Shown here: piece by piece, positions 21,761 through 31,906 of the stretch | How the letters are laid out: each line of letters opens with the position of its first letter | Numbering within the stretch: position 1 is the stretch's first letter | DNA from: Astrothelium macrocarpum | Lineage: Eukaryota > Ascomycota > Dothideomycetes > Trypetheliales > Trypetheliaceae | Reading direction: 5' to 3' | NCBI GenBank assembly: GCA_021030915.1 | Contig: JAGEMR010000002.1 | Coordinates: 496,001-560,000 of the forward strand | Length of the DNA stretch: 64,000 nucleotides | Notes under the pieces: model-generated | The model's database searches: none | What the model was told of the DNA's origin: nothing | Seen by the model: only the letters and a program-made list of their open reading frames with translations | Program-made: the position numbers and the translations under genes

Positions 21761-21959
21761 CCTTATGAGAGTAAAACGTCGCTGACTTGCAGTGGTTGAC
21801 TTCTTCATCCAGCTGGCTTCAGGCTTCAGAAAACTCGCGCGTGGCTCAACATTTTTCTTACTCTCGGCTTGGCTAAGACGAGATTCGGGAGCTAATAGGC
21901 CTCGCATTTCCATTCTCAATACCTAATTGCATTTGAGCCTTCTGCCATGATTCAACATG

Positions 21960-22837
21960 TTACTTAAGATGTCGTATCATGCTTTTCGAGACTGCCAAAG
22001 ATATCTCGTGTTTGAGGGCATCATGCAGGATGAATTTGTTTTCCATTTGCTCTTGTACCAACGTCTGTGCGGCCTGCTCTGTCCTCTCAGCCACAGCACA
22101 TATTTCCTCAACCGTATGAGAGATATTGTTAATCCTTCCCTTTGTTTCGCTCGTGATCTCGACGACTTTTGTCATCGTTAGAGGCATAATAGAGGATGTC
22201 ACTTTAATCTCTTCCATAGTCTCATGTAATGTTGTAGCGGCCACTCCTATGACTTTCTGCTCGTTTAAGAGAGCTGCGAGAGATTGATTTACGGCATCAA
22301 GTTGGTGAGCTTGACCTGTTTGCTGATTCCTGATTGACGTTAGACTTCTTCGCAGCAGACAGTGTCGAAATGCCCATCTGTAAAAGCAGCAATATTGCAT
22401 CTCAGAGACGTTTCCGCTCACCTTGATATATTTGCACTAGCCTGCAGAAGCATGGCTTTTGAGCATTCCAGGTCTTCAAGATACCTTTCCAAGTCCGCCT
22501 GCCTGAACAACATCCTCACTTGGCTCCATAACCTTTGTCTCCGTTTGGTATACTGATTGGGGTCCACTTTCTTCACGAACTCCAGAAGCTCCTTTAGACG
22601 AGTCTCACAATGCCTCAGAGCTTCCCCAAGCTTCCCATTGTTACCAGGAGAAGAGTTTTGGATTTTTGTAAGAATGGACTTGAGAGTCTTAAGCTCCTCG
22701 CCCAAAACCTGTACCCTGTTTGGAGCGTCCTTGATTCCGCTAATAAAACCGTGAAGAAAGGTTGTACCCTGCACAAGCTGACCTGCGAATCCAGCTATAG
22801 ACACAGCACCGGTTGCAATGCCAAATACTTCCGCCAT
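21960..22837 (-). CDS. Fungal NLR-type N-terminal domain protein, stand-alone
   Basis: Two exons, 22422-22837 and 21960-22377, with a 44-nt intron (GTGAGC..TTTTACAG, phase 2), give about 277 residues. The start MAEVFGIATGAVSIAGFAGQ, then FLHGFISGIKDAPNRVQVL and the helical run to residue 135, is the N-terminal domain found on fungal NACHT/NB-ARC proteins (Pfam group of PF17107 and related). In NLRs it senses or executes incompatibility and cell-death responses. No NTP-binding or repeat domain follows. The second half is predicted helical and polar with coiled-coil character (LDAVNQSLAALLNEQKV). So this is either a natural single-domain member or the remaining head of a broken NLR. The intron is near the lower length limit, so the junction is somewhat uncertain. 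Confidence 0.72.
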
Positions 22838-23637
22838 GCTGCATCACGAGTCCGTAAGGAGGTATAGAAGACAATCTAAATAGCAAATGGCCTACGGGAC
22901 GTCATGGATTTATGCTGTGGGTGTACAGCCGCGCGCTGCCACTTCGCTGCCCGGATTGAAAGGTACCTTAGCCATGATTGGTTGGTTCATAGAGCATTGC
23001 CCTGCTTATTTGCAGCCTTGCGAGACGTAACAATCGGCAGTCCAATGTCTTTACAGCGCGTATGTCGGGTTTGCACTCGATGGAAGGAGCATGAAGGGAT
23101 GAGAACGACTTCAGATTGGGCGACGTTTAGATGAACTTCTTGTGGGTCTGATGTGATACCGAATTTCCTGCATAGTAATAGTTTTGCTTTTTCCACAGGA
23201 ACGAGAGGAGACCGTTTCTCGTTCTTTTTTGTGCACTGCTTTCTTGGCTCCACAGTTTACTTTAATGTCGGGTGCATATCTTTCCGTTTCATCCTACACT
23301 GAGGATGCAGTGGCTACGTAAGACCATCTGCACTCATAGCCGGCTTAGCTTAGCATCCAGCTGCAATAAATATGTTTGATCATGCGTAAGCAGAGAACGA
23401 AAGACATACCCCGAACCAAAGCACCGGAAAAGAAATATGCTTGTGCTCTCTGATTTTGGGGTCAGTGGATTCGGCAGGGATTCAGGTGGTGTGCAGATAA
23501 TCCAGCCGATTTGATTGATGATCTTCTTTGAAAGTCAGTCATTTTCATTTTGTTCTATCCAGTGCCAAATACCATCTGACGACCATCTTTCGTTAGCACC
23601 AAACGTCACAACTTTCCATAAGTCGCCCTGCACCCAT
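22838..23637. other. Gene-free region between NLR-head gene and PPG1
   Basis: A stretch of 800 bp holding the promoter of the NLR-head gene and the 3' end of PPG1. Its right end (from about 23560) is already part of the C-rich tract that continues into PPG1. No gene is seen. Confidence 0.5.
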
Positions 23638-25248
23638 CTACAAAAAGTAATCTGCCACCGGCTTCTTCGCCGGCATTCCCCTCGAATCTTGCGGCGCCGC
23701 CTCGAAAACCCTATATCTCCTCCCCGGCCCACCCAATCTCTTCCCCAACACTTCCCCCCCCATCTCCCACCCACCCCCCAACCCCGCACTCCTCCCGACA
23801 TCCCCATTACTCCTCGCCACCGCCCCACCCGCATTCCCATCCTCTCCCAGCTCCAAAATCGCCGCCACATTCCCACAGCGATAGCAATAATTCGGCGCAC
23901 TCCACACGGTAACCACCTCGGCCTCAAACATCTCCTTAAACCCCTCCATCACCAACTGATGCGCGCGCGCCACCATGCTCAACCCATTCTTATGGTTGAA
24001 GCATTTTACAATGTCGCTGCCGAACAGGAACCCGGCGCCCCGCGGCGACAGGCCCCACCCGTCGATCTCGTCGGGGTCCGACCACAGCAGATCGCACATG
24101 GCCCCTTCGTGCGGCACCTCCTGCTTGCGGTCCAGTAGCCGGATCTTGTCCAGCGTGTCGATCAGCGGCGAGAGGCCGCCGTGCACGCACAGGATGGCGC
24201 CCGTGGGCGTGTTGGTGGCGCGTGTGCCGCTGCTGGCGGAGGTGCCGGGCGCGCCTGTTTGCGAGGGGAGTTGTTGGGAGGACTGTTGGCTTGGGGACGG
24301 GGAGAGCGTGGCTTGGGAGTCGGGAGGCGGGGCGTCGTCGGCGGAGGAGGAAGAAGGGTCGGTGTCGGAGGGTTGGGAGCTGGGGAGCTGTTGGGCTTGG
24401 GGTTGTTGGGTGGGAGAGCGGCGTTGGCGGGGGTAGCGGTTGGTGATTTGCCCGGATGAGTTGAGGATTTCGATTTCGATGTCCGAGGTGTCGGTTGGCA
24501 TGGAGACAGCGCTGGCGGGGTCGGCAAAGGGAGCGGAGGTTGGGGAGAGGTCGGAGGAGGCGCCGGTGACGAGGGCGCCTAGAGCGAGGTAATCGAAGAC
24601 GTCGCAGCAGTATCTGTTGATGTTGGGATGAGAAGAGTCCAAGCTGAATGGGGTGGCAAATTAACAAACCTCCAGACGTTGGCGCTGCCATATTTTCGCA
24701 AGCATTCGTCGTAGAAGCCATATACTGTTGTTATTTGTCGTGATTCATGATTTCCTCGTATAAGTGTTATTCGATCTGGGTATCGTACTTTTAAGCAAAG
24801 GAGGAGAAGAAAGGATTCGAGCGAGTAAAAGCCTCGGTCAACGAAGTCGCCTATTCAAGATGAGCTTGTAATCTCCATGTAGTGCCACTCGAAATTGTTC
24901 GAACCCATGAAAAGGTAATTTGTGTCCGGCACATCTCCACCAACTCTAAAGAGCTCCATCAGGTCGTGGAATTGTCCGTGTATATCGCCACATATCTAGA
25001 CGCAAAGTGATGAGCTGCAATTCCGAGTACAAATGTCTTGGGCCTCCTAACCGTCACCGGCGCGTCCACTCCCACCACATTCGCCTCTTCTATGAGTAGT
25101 TCTCGTGCCTTGTAGCATAATTCTCTGACTTGAGGTTCTGGTATCGGGCGACACGCGCGAAGTTGTTCTATGGCTCTGCAAATCGGACCGTTAGGTACAT
25201 GCACGACTATGCCATCTTGACGCGAGTATACCTGTCTAGTTCACTCAT
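23638..25248 (-). CDS. PPG1: Serine/threonine phosphatase Ppg1 (PP2A family)
   Basis: Five exons, 25232-25248 (17 nt, MSELD plus two bases), 25052-25175, 24905-24995, 24670-24850 and 23638-24613, give about 462 residues. Joined, they show the metal-binding signatures CGDIHGQFHD, GDFVDRG and RGNHESR, then CVHGGLSP, SAPNYCYRC and the C-terminal DYFL whose leucine is methylated in PP2A-type enzymes. The specific sequence (AIEQLRACRPIPE.QVRELCYKARELL) is that of Ppg1, the catalytic subunit that acts with STRIPAK/Far complex proteins in yeast. An insert of about 100 residues, rich in Ser/Pro/Gln, sits between VFDYLALGALV and AILCVHGG; fungal Ppg1 often carries one. Its codons are strongly GC-rich. 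The PP2A gene lies 583 bp upstream on the same strand. The third intron uses a weak donor (GTTCGA). Confidence 0.9.
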
Positions 25249-25831
25249 TTCCGAAATATATGACGCGACGCATGAAATGGGCTATTGCAGGGATATTGTG
25301 TGCCAACAGTGCTGGCTCATGGATTGGCCAGTAGAGATTTGAGGATGAGAATAGATAGTGGAGTGGCACGGAAGGGTGACAATGGTATAGCAAACGCTAG
25401 ACAAAAATCCCGTATCAAATTGAAGTGTTACAAACTGTCCTAATAGGGAGTGGAGATGGCTGCATGGTAAGGTAGTGGGTTGAAATTTAGATGACGCTAC
25501 CGATCAACGCGGTCATGTACGGAGTACCTGACCTGACGCCACCCCTACAAAACATTATCCGGCGTCTTACTACATGTTGCCTACGGAAGCACGCTACCTA
25601 GTACGTACCTCATCTAGACACTATCCACGAATTCATGGGTTTGCGCTTCACTTCCATTCTCATTGGCAGAATCAAGCTCGAAATATCGGTTCCGTCACCT
25701 TAAGAGCATGGAACAACACAATGGGAAATGCTGTATGCTTTTCTCTCTCATCATTACTAGGCTGTACCGTATCTATACAGTTCACCAGTGCATGCAATGC
25801 GCCAAATTTACCGCGAGCCACGTCTAATCGT
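25249..25831. promoter_or_regulatory. PPG1 promoter region
   Basis: A 583-bp spacer between the PP2A stop and the PPG1 start, both on the minus strand. It must hold the PP2A 3' end and the PPG1 promoter. No motif stands out. Confidence 0.45.
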
Positions 25832-26965
25832 CTAAAGAAAGTAATCTGGTGTTCGTCGTGAGACCATCGGTTCTCCAGTGCGCGGACAGGGATCGAATTG
25901 TAGGCTGTTTGGGATCATCAACTTCGTTTTTCCATAAACAGTCAAAGTGGATACATACAAGGTGTATTTGAGATGTTCATCGATTTCCATAATGGCGGCT
26001 TGATTGCCGCAGCGATAGCAGTAGTTGGGTGCTGAGGTTGCATTAGTAAAGTGTGGCTAACGTATGGTTGTAACGTAAAGTAGGTACATACCAGAGAAGA
26101 TAGTGACTACGTTCCTGTCCTGACTCCAATTGTATCCTTCCATCACGAGCTGATGGGCTCGCGCGACAAGAGTCAAGCCGTTGTTGTGATTGAAAGCTTC
26201 CGATATATCCTGCCCAAACGTATATCCGGCACCTCTTGGACTGATGCCCCATCCACAACGATCATCCGGATCACTCCACAATAGATCGCACATTGGCCCT
26301 TCATGTGGCACTTCCTGTATCCTATCCAGCGCTCGGATGTTATCGAGTGTATCGATACTGGGACTCAGGCCACCGTGAAGGCAGAAGATTTGGTTGTCGA
26401 TGAGAGCTGTGAGTGGGAGGTAGTCGAAAAGGTCGGTAAAGTATTTCCATACGTTTGCATTACCGTATTTGCGCAAACATTCGTCATAAAAGCCGTAAAC
26501 CTGGGTAATCTGGCGCGATTCATGGTTGCCGCGAAGGATGGTAATGCGTTGGGGATAGCGGATTTTGAGAGCGACGAGGAGAGTGACGGTTTCCACACTA
26601 AAGTAACCACGATCGACATAGTCCCCCATGAAAAGATAGTTGGTATCTGGATTCGGACCACCAATCTTAAAGAGCTCCATCAGGTCGTGAAACTGGCCGT
26701 GTATATCTCCGCACACTGTGACTGGACATTTCACGGGCTGCACATTCGATTCTTCTTGAAGCACCTCTCTCGCCTTTTCGCACAGCCTCTGTACATCCGC
26801 TTCTGCCAGCTGTTTACAGCTCATGAGATTGTCAATCCAACTATCCAGAGTCGGAATGGTGCCAGGCTCGTTTAGGTTCAAGGGAGGCATGTTGTGCTCA
26901 GTTGCTCTACCCACGTCCTCCATGTTCATGTCAACAGTGGTCGCGAAAGCACGCTGGGCCTCCAT
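25832..26965 (-). CDS. PPH21: Protein phosphatase 2A catalytic subunit
   Basis: Three exons, 26092-26965, 25959-26031 and 25832-25904, with introns of 60 and 54 nt, give 339 residues. Motifs are complete: CGDIHGQFHD, GDYVDRGYFSVE, RGNHESRQITQVYG, CLHGGLSPSIDTLD, SAPNYCYRCGNQAA across the first junction and the invariant tail RRTPDYFL. The enzyme is the metal-dependent Ser/Thr phosphatase core of PP2A, binding scaffold and B subunits and controlling mitosis, stress and TOR signalling. The N-terminus of about 30 residues before LDSWIDNLMSC is fungal and variable. Filamentous ascomycetes usually have one such gene (pphA/pph-1); the yeast symbol is used here for convenience. It shares a 482-bp divergent promoter with MCM6. 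Confidence 0.95.
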
Positions 26966-27447
26966 GGTTGCGAATGTTGTGTTGGGATCAGATCATAAAG
27001 GTAGTTGTTGTTGTGCTCTTGTGCCGGATGCAGCAGTTATGACGTCCAAATATTTTGGCGTCGAAACAGTACAAAAGCGGAATCAATATGGAGGCGGAGT
27101 ACCAATACGTGCGCTTGAATTTGCAGAGCAGGTTTATGGGGGTATGAAGAACAAGAGAGTGACGAGGGGAGATTGAGCATGTGTTTTGGCATCTCACACG
27201 AGCGAGATTGCGATGAATGTTCTGAACGGGAGGCTGTGGCTTGAGCTGCTGTGGCTCAACGACGCCTTGCCGCATGTAGAAGTGTAATTGCCTGCTGCCA
27301 CGAGTCTGTGCAGACGCGTGTTTGACGCGTTTCAACGCGTGCCCCTCCATGAGACTTTGCCTTCTAAATGTTTGCTCCTTTTCCGCGCCAATCGACCAAT
27401 TCTCCTCCATACCTCGACGTCTACGAAACCTTTCTAATCACATTACA
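26966..27447. promoter_or_regulatory. Divergent promoter, PP2A catalytic subunit / MCM6
   Basis: A 482-bp region between two divergent ATGs. It carries three MluI cell-cycle boxes on the MCM6 side (separate entry). Confidence 0.7.
27314..27340 (+). promoter_or_regulatory. Triple MluI cell-cycle box (MCB) upstream of MCM6
   Basis: Three perfect ACGCGT hexamers lie at 27314-27319, 27325-27330 and 27335-27340, 11 and 10 bp apart, so on nearly the same face of the helix. The last is about 108 bp before the MCM6 ATG. ACGCGT is the binding site of the MBF (Mbp1-Swi6) complex, which drives G1/S genes including MCM genes in yeasts. Confidence 0.85.
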
Positions 27448-30425
27448 ATGTCGTCTCTCCTGGATTCTATCATAACTTCAGATGGCTTTGACCATGCAAC
27501 GCCCGCCCAGCGAAGCGATGGAGCAACTCCGAGACCACAAAATTTTCGGTCGTCTTCAAGACCGAGAGGCCCACCCTCAGAAAGCGCTGGCGCTCGCAGC
27601 GAGCTAGGATTTCCTGATGATGAGGTTGTTGGCCTTCGTGGGACTACTCGGAGACCAACAGCAGGGCCTAGGACAGATATCCCACGAGTCGTCGATTTGA
27701 CTGGAGAAACACTTTCCCAACGCTTCGAGGATTTCTTAGACAAGTAAAGATGATAACAATGATTATGAGAGATGATACTAAGTAGAGCCCAGTTACATAT
27801 TCGATCCCCCATCGTCCGGCGCTCCATCCCCCAGTGCGCCAACTACGACCAAATACTATGTTGCCCAAATACACGGCCTGCGCATCTATAATCTCTCGAC
27901 CCTTTATGTCGATTTTCGTCATCTACTTGCTTACGAAGAAGGTGTTCTCGCTAATGCCATTGCGAGTGAATACTACCGTTTTCTTCCCTTCATGACCAAA
28001 GCTCTACACAACCTCATTCAGCGATACGAACCACAATACTTTCGCGAACATCGGCAGCCCGGATCAACTTCATCTGTTGCCAACTCTTCTATCGCCGCCA
28101 ATGGCGATTCCCAAGCAGAATCTTTGTCAGACAAGACGACCAATCAGCAGACGGATAAGATTTTCACTTTGGCTTTTTACAATCTGCCCCAAGTGTCTCG
28201 GATTCGACAACTACGAACGGCATCGATAGGGAGTCTTCTGTCAATTTCTGGCACCGTGACTCGTACCTCTGAGGTTCGACCCGAGCTATCACTAGCAACC
28301 TTTATCTGTGAGGCTTGCAACACAACAGTGCCGAATGTCGAGCAAATTTTCCGCTATAGTGAACCTACACAATGTCCCAATTTAACGTGTGGAAATCGGA
28401 CTGGGTGGCGATTAGATATCAGACAGAGTACCTTTGTGGATTGGCAGAAGGTTCGTGTACAAGAGAACAGCAGCGAAATTCCCACTGGTTCCATGCCTCG
28501 CACTTTGGATGTAATTCTTCGCGGCGAAATCGTAGATCGCTCAAAAGCAGGAGAAAGGTGCATTTTTACTGGAACTCTCATTGTCGTCCCGGATATATCC
28601 CAGTTCAGAGTCCCTGGTGTACGGGCCCAAGCTACACGAGACAACACTGGCGCTCCTCGAGGTTCAGATGTTGGCGGCAGTGGTGTCAGTGGTCTCAAAG
28701 CCCTTGGTGTACGCGATTTGACCTACCGCATGGCCTTTTTAGCATCTATGATTACGCCTGATCTCTCGACACCTGGCATGAGCAGCGCTTCAGCCCAAAC
28801 ACTTAACGGACAGCCCAATAACATCCTTGCATCTCTCAACCAGGTCGCTCCAGTCGACGGCTCACTTACAGGCGAAGAAGCGCAGTCGGAATATCTTTCC
28901 ACACTTTCCCCAGCCGAGATCGAAGACCTCCGCCAAATGGTCCACAAACCCAACATCTTCATGCGTCTCGTCGACTCACTAGCCCCCACCGTCTACGGCC
29001 ACCAAGTCATCAAAAAAGGCCTGCTTCTGCAACTCATGGGCGGTGTCTCCAAAACCACTCCCGAAGGCATGGCTCTCCGCGGCGACATCAACATCTGCAT
29101 CGTCGGCGACCCCAGCACCTCCAAATCGCAATTCCTCAAATACATCTGCTCCTTCCTCCCACGCGCTGTCTACACCTCCGGCAAAGCCTCCTCAGCCGCC
29201 GGTCTCACCGCCGCCGTCGTCAAGGACGAAGAAAGCGGCGACTTCACCATCGAAGCGGGCGCGCTCATGCTCGCGGACAACGGCATCTGCGCCATCGACG
29301 AGTTCGACAAGATGGACCTGGCCGACCAAGTCGCCATCCACGAAGCCATGGAGCAGCAGACCATCTCCATCGCGAAGGCGGGCATCCACGCCACGCTGAA
29401 CGCGCGCACCTCCATCCTTGCGGCAGCGAACCCCGTGGGGGGGCGCTACAACCGCAAGACGACGCTGCGTGCCAACGTCAACCTGTCCGCGCCCATCATG
29501 TCGCGCTTCGACCTGTTCTTCGTGGTACTGGACGACTGCGACGAGCGCGCCGACCGCGCGCTCGCCGCGCACATTGTCGACGTGCACGCGCGCCGCGACG
29601 CGGCCGTGCAGCCCGAGTTCTCCACCGCGCAGCTGCAGCGGTACATTCGGTTTGCGCGCACGTTTACCCCGGAGTTCACGCCCGAGGCGAAGCGCGCGCT
29701 CGTGCGCTACTACAAGGAGTTGCGGACGGATGATGCGCAGGGGGGTGTGGGCAGGAACGCGTATCGCATTACGGTGAGGCAGCTGGAGAGCATGATCCGG
29801 TTGAGCGAGGCGATTGCCAAGGCGAATTGTGTGGGCGAGGTGACGGAGGCGTTTGTGCGCGAGGCGTGGGGGCTGTTGAGGCAGAGTATTGTGAGGATGG
29901 ATCGGGATGATGTGGAGGTGGAGGATGAGGAGGAGGGGGTGGAGGAGGATGCGATGGCGGGGGCGGAGGCGGAGGGGGATGGTGGGGAGATGGAGGCGAC
30001 GCCGGCGCCGCAGCAGCAGCAGCAGCAGAGGGAGAAGACGAGGATTACGTGGGATAGGTATATGGGGGTGGTGAATAAGATGGTGCAGAGGGTGAATGCG
30101 GATGCGGTGACGACAGAGGACGGGGTTGAAGAGGAGGAGTTGGTGGTGTGGTATTTGGAGCAGAAGGTGGATGAGCTGCGGGACCAGGAGGCGGTGGCGG
30201 AAGAGAGAAAGTTGGCGAGGAAGGTGCTGAAGAGGATGGTCAAGGTGAGTCGACAGGTTTCGTTATCTGTAGATATTAAGATGGTGTGCTAATATGTAAC
30301 GGTAGGAGAATATCCTCATGCCAATTCGAGGTGAAGGCCTCGCAGATGAGGGAGGGTCTGGGCTGGAACACGAACGGACGGTCTATGTCATGCATCCGAA
30401 TTGTGCAGTTGAGGAGATGAGCTAG
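27448..30425 (+). CDS. MCM6: DNA replication licensing factor Mcm6
   Basis: Three exons, 27448-27743, 27793-30244 and 30306-30425, give about 955 residues. This is subunit 6 of the Mcm2-7 helicase loaded at origins and activated in S phase. Seen: the zinc-binding region CEACN..QCPNLTC near residue 270 with the Mcm6-specific FVDWQKVRVQENSSEIPTG; Walker A GDPSTSKS at 537-544; Walker B with IDEFD at 600-604; arginine finger SRFD at 669-672; and an acidic linker followed by a Gln run before the C-terminal winged-helix part. Without the last intron (donor GTGAGT at 30245) the frame would stop early, whereas exon 3 gives a plausible end ENILMPIRGEG..EEMS. Third positions are C-rich from about 28,900 and G-rich from about 29,690. 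The promoter carries three MCB elements. Confidence 0.95.
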
Positions 30426-31906
30426 AATGAGCATGATGGCGTTTTTAATTGGACATGGCTAGAACTTCGTCAGGATGCGTTTACCTGTAGGGTCAGGAAG
30501 GGCAATTGGCGTTCTGGTGGCGTGGCATTAGAACATCCGGTTAGGTGCTGGAAGCATTAGGGCCCATGTCGAATCACGTTGTAACTGCATACCATGAAGT
30601 TTGGCAGAGATCAGGCGTGCAGCACGGCTACATTCATCTGACATGTACAATGAAGCCAAGCTGTGAATTTGTAATCGTTTGGGATTGCCTTGCAGGACGA
30701 GAGCAATTAATTATTCCGCCTCTTACTCTAATCCTTTGGACGGCCTATCAGGTTGATGTCAAATGTTCAACTTTGCGAAGAGTGGTTCTTCAAGTCAATG
30801 GTACGTCTTGAAACGACTGGGGATCCAGGATTAGCAAAGGTGCCCACAACGCGTAAGCCTTCGCGATGACCGCACATTGCATGCGTTGCAATCAAGGCGG
30901 ATGCGAATGCAACCGCCATCGTTCAAAGACACCCATTGGAACATGACAGGTCTCAGAATTCACACATCCGCACATTCATCAATTTGCTACCTATTCCCTA
31001 TCTCTGCAATCAACTTATCAACTTGCTTCATCGAGATAACAGCCTACCAGATACTAAGAAAAGCAATCCCCTATCGTGCCACACTACCGAACTTCCTCAT
31101 TAGTGTCAAAGCCCTTTGCTCTCATTCTTGGTCATTACCCACGTCATACCATGCCCTGAATTAATGCTTCAACCTCTCGTGTCCATGCAGCCAGTCTGAT
31201 CATTCCATCCTTGTAAACAGCTTGCTTCCATTGTCTGTTTTGAATCTTTGGTGTATCATCAAAGGGTCCCTCAACATTCCGCCAGCATGGACAAGCAAAA
31301 GAAAACAACATTGAAGAAAGAACAGCCACCAATCTCTTTTTTAGGTCTTTTGTGAATTTGTGAACGTTGAAAGATGTCGTGCAAGCTAGAAACAGTTTGA
31401 GAGCCATTGCTCGATGTTGGGAGATGACAGTGAGCCGCCAGCATGACTCCATTCCGTCGTTATTATTTTGTATTCCATTTGCTCGTGAGAGCCAAAGTCT
31501 TCTCTAGTAAACCCTGTGAAAAGAAAAGATTTTTATCATGCATGGCATGAAGTATTACCATCACTAGGTGTAGCGACTGAAGGGAGGGGAAAAAAAAAGT
31601 ACAAGGTGGTGTGCGAATGATGATGGCAAAGAGCATGGTACATGGCGCAGTGAATAGAAACATTTTCAGTCTGATGGAGATCGACAACGAGTCTTGCGCA
31701 AGTTTTCATTCGCCCGGTTGAGAAAACTTTGCTGTAGATCCACAACGCGACGGTTTATTAGTAGTAACCTGGAACAGTAGTATCGGATCAAGCGCTGCTG
31801 AGACAAGGATGGGGATGTGATGGATCTCCTAGATGATGTATTAGGAAGGCCAGAGTGAAATCAGAACAGTCGTTAATGGCGGTAGACAAGAAAAAAGGTG
31901 AGCAAT
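30426..31906. other. Gene-free convergent region
   Basis: About 1.48 kb between the 3' ends of MCM6 (+) and the RRM gene (-). Short frames on both strands have no recognisable product. It must hold two 3' untranslated regions; the rest is unassigned. Confidence 0.5.

Larger units (their letters stand above)
19946..21959. other. Gene-free, repeat-bearing AT-rich region
   Basis: About 2.0 kb without a recognisable gene between two minus-strand accessory genes. It contains three 23-24-bp tandem repeats (20304-20373), three diverged copies of an element of about 75-100 bp (near 20140, 21185 and 21661), and a pyrimidine-rich run near 20930-21020. The features fit decayed mobile-element DNA, but no transposase or terminal-repeat pair could be reconstructed. 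Confidence 0.6.

Noticed and set aside
19946..21959. Transposon or transposase in the island
   Set aside because: No transposase, reverse transcriptase or paired terminal repeats could be read; only short degenerate repeats are supported.
23990..24721. 243-codon minus frame and antisense frames over PPG1
   Set aside because: They are shadows of the PPG1 exon in GC-rich DNA, dominated by Arg, Pro and His. The sense frame carries the phosphatase motifs.
29710..30243. 177-codon minus-strand frame antisense to MCM6
   Set aside because: It is Ser-rich, arising from the GAG/GAT-rich acidic linker on the other strand; no start context or family.
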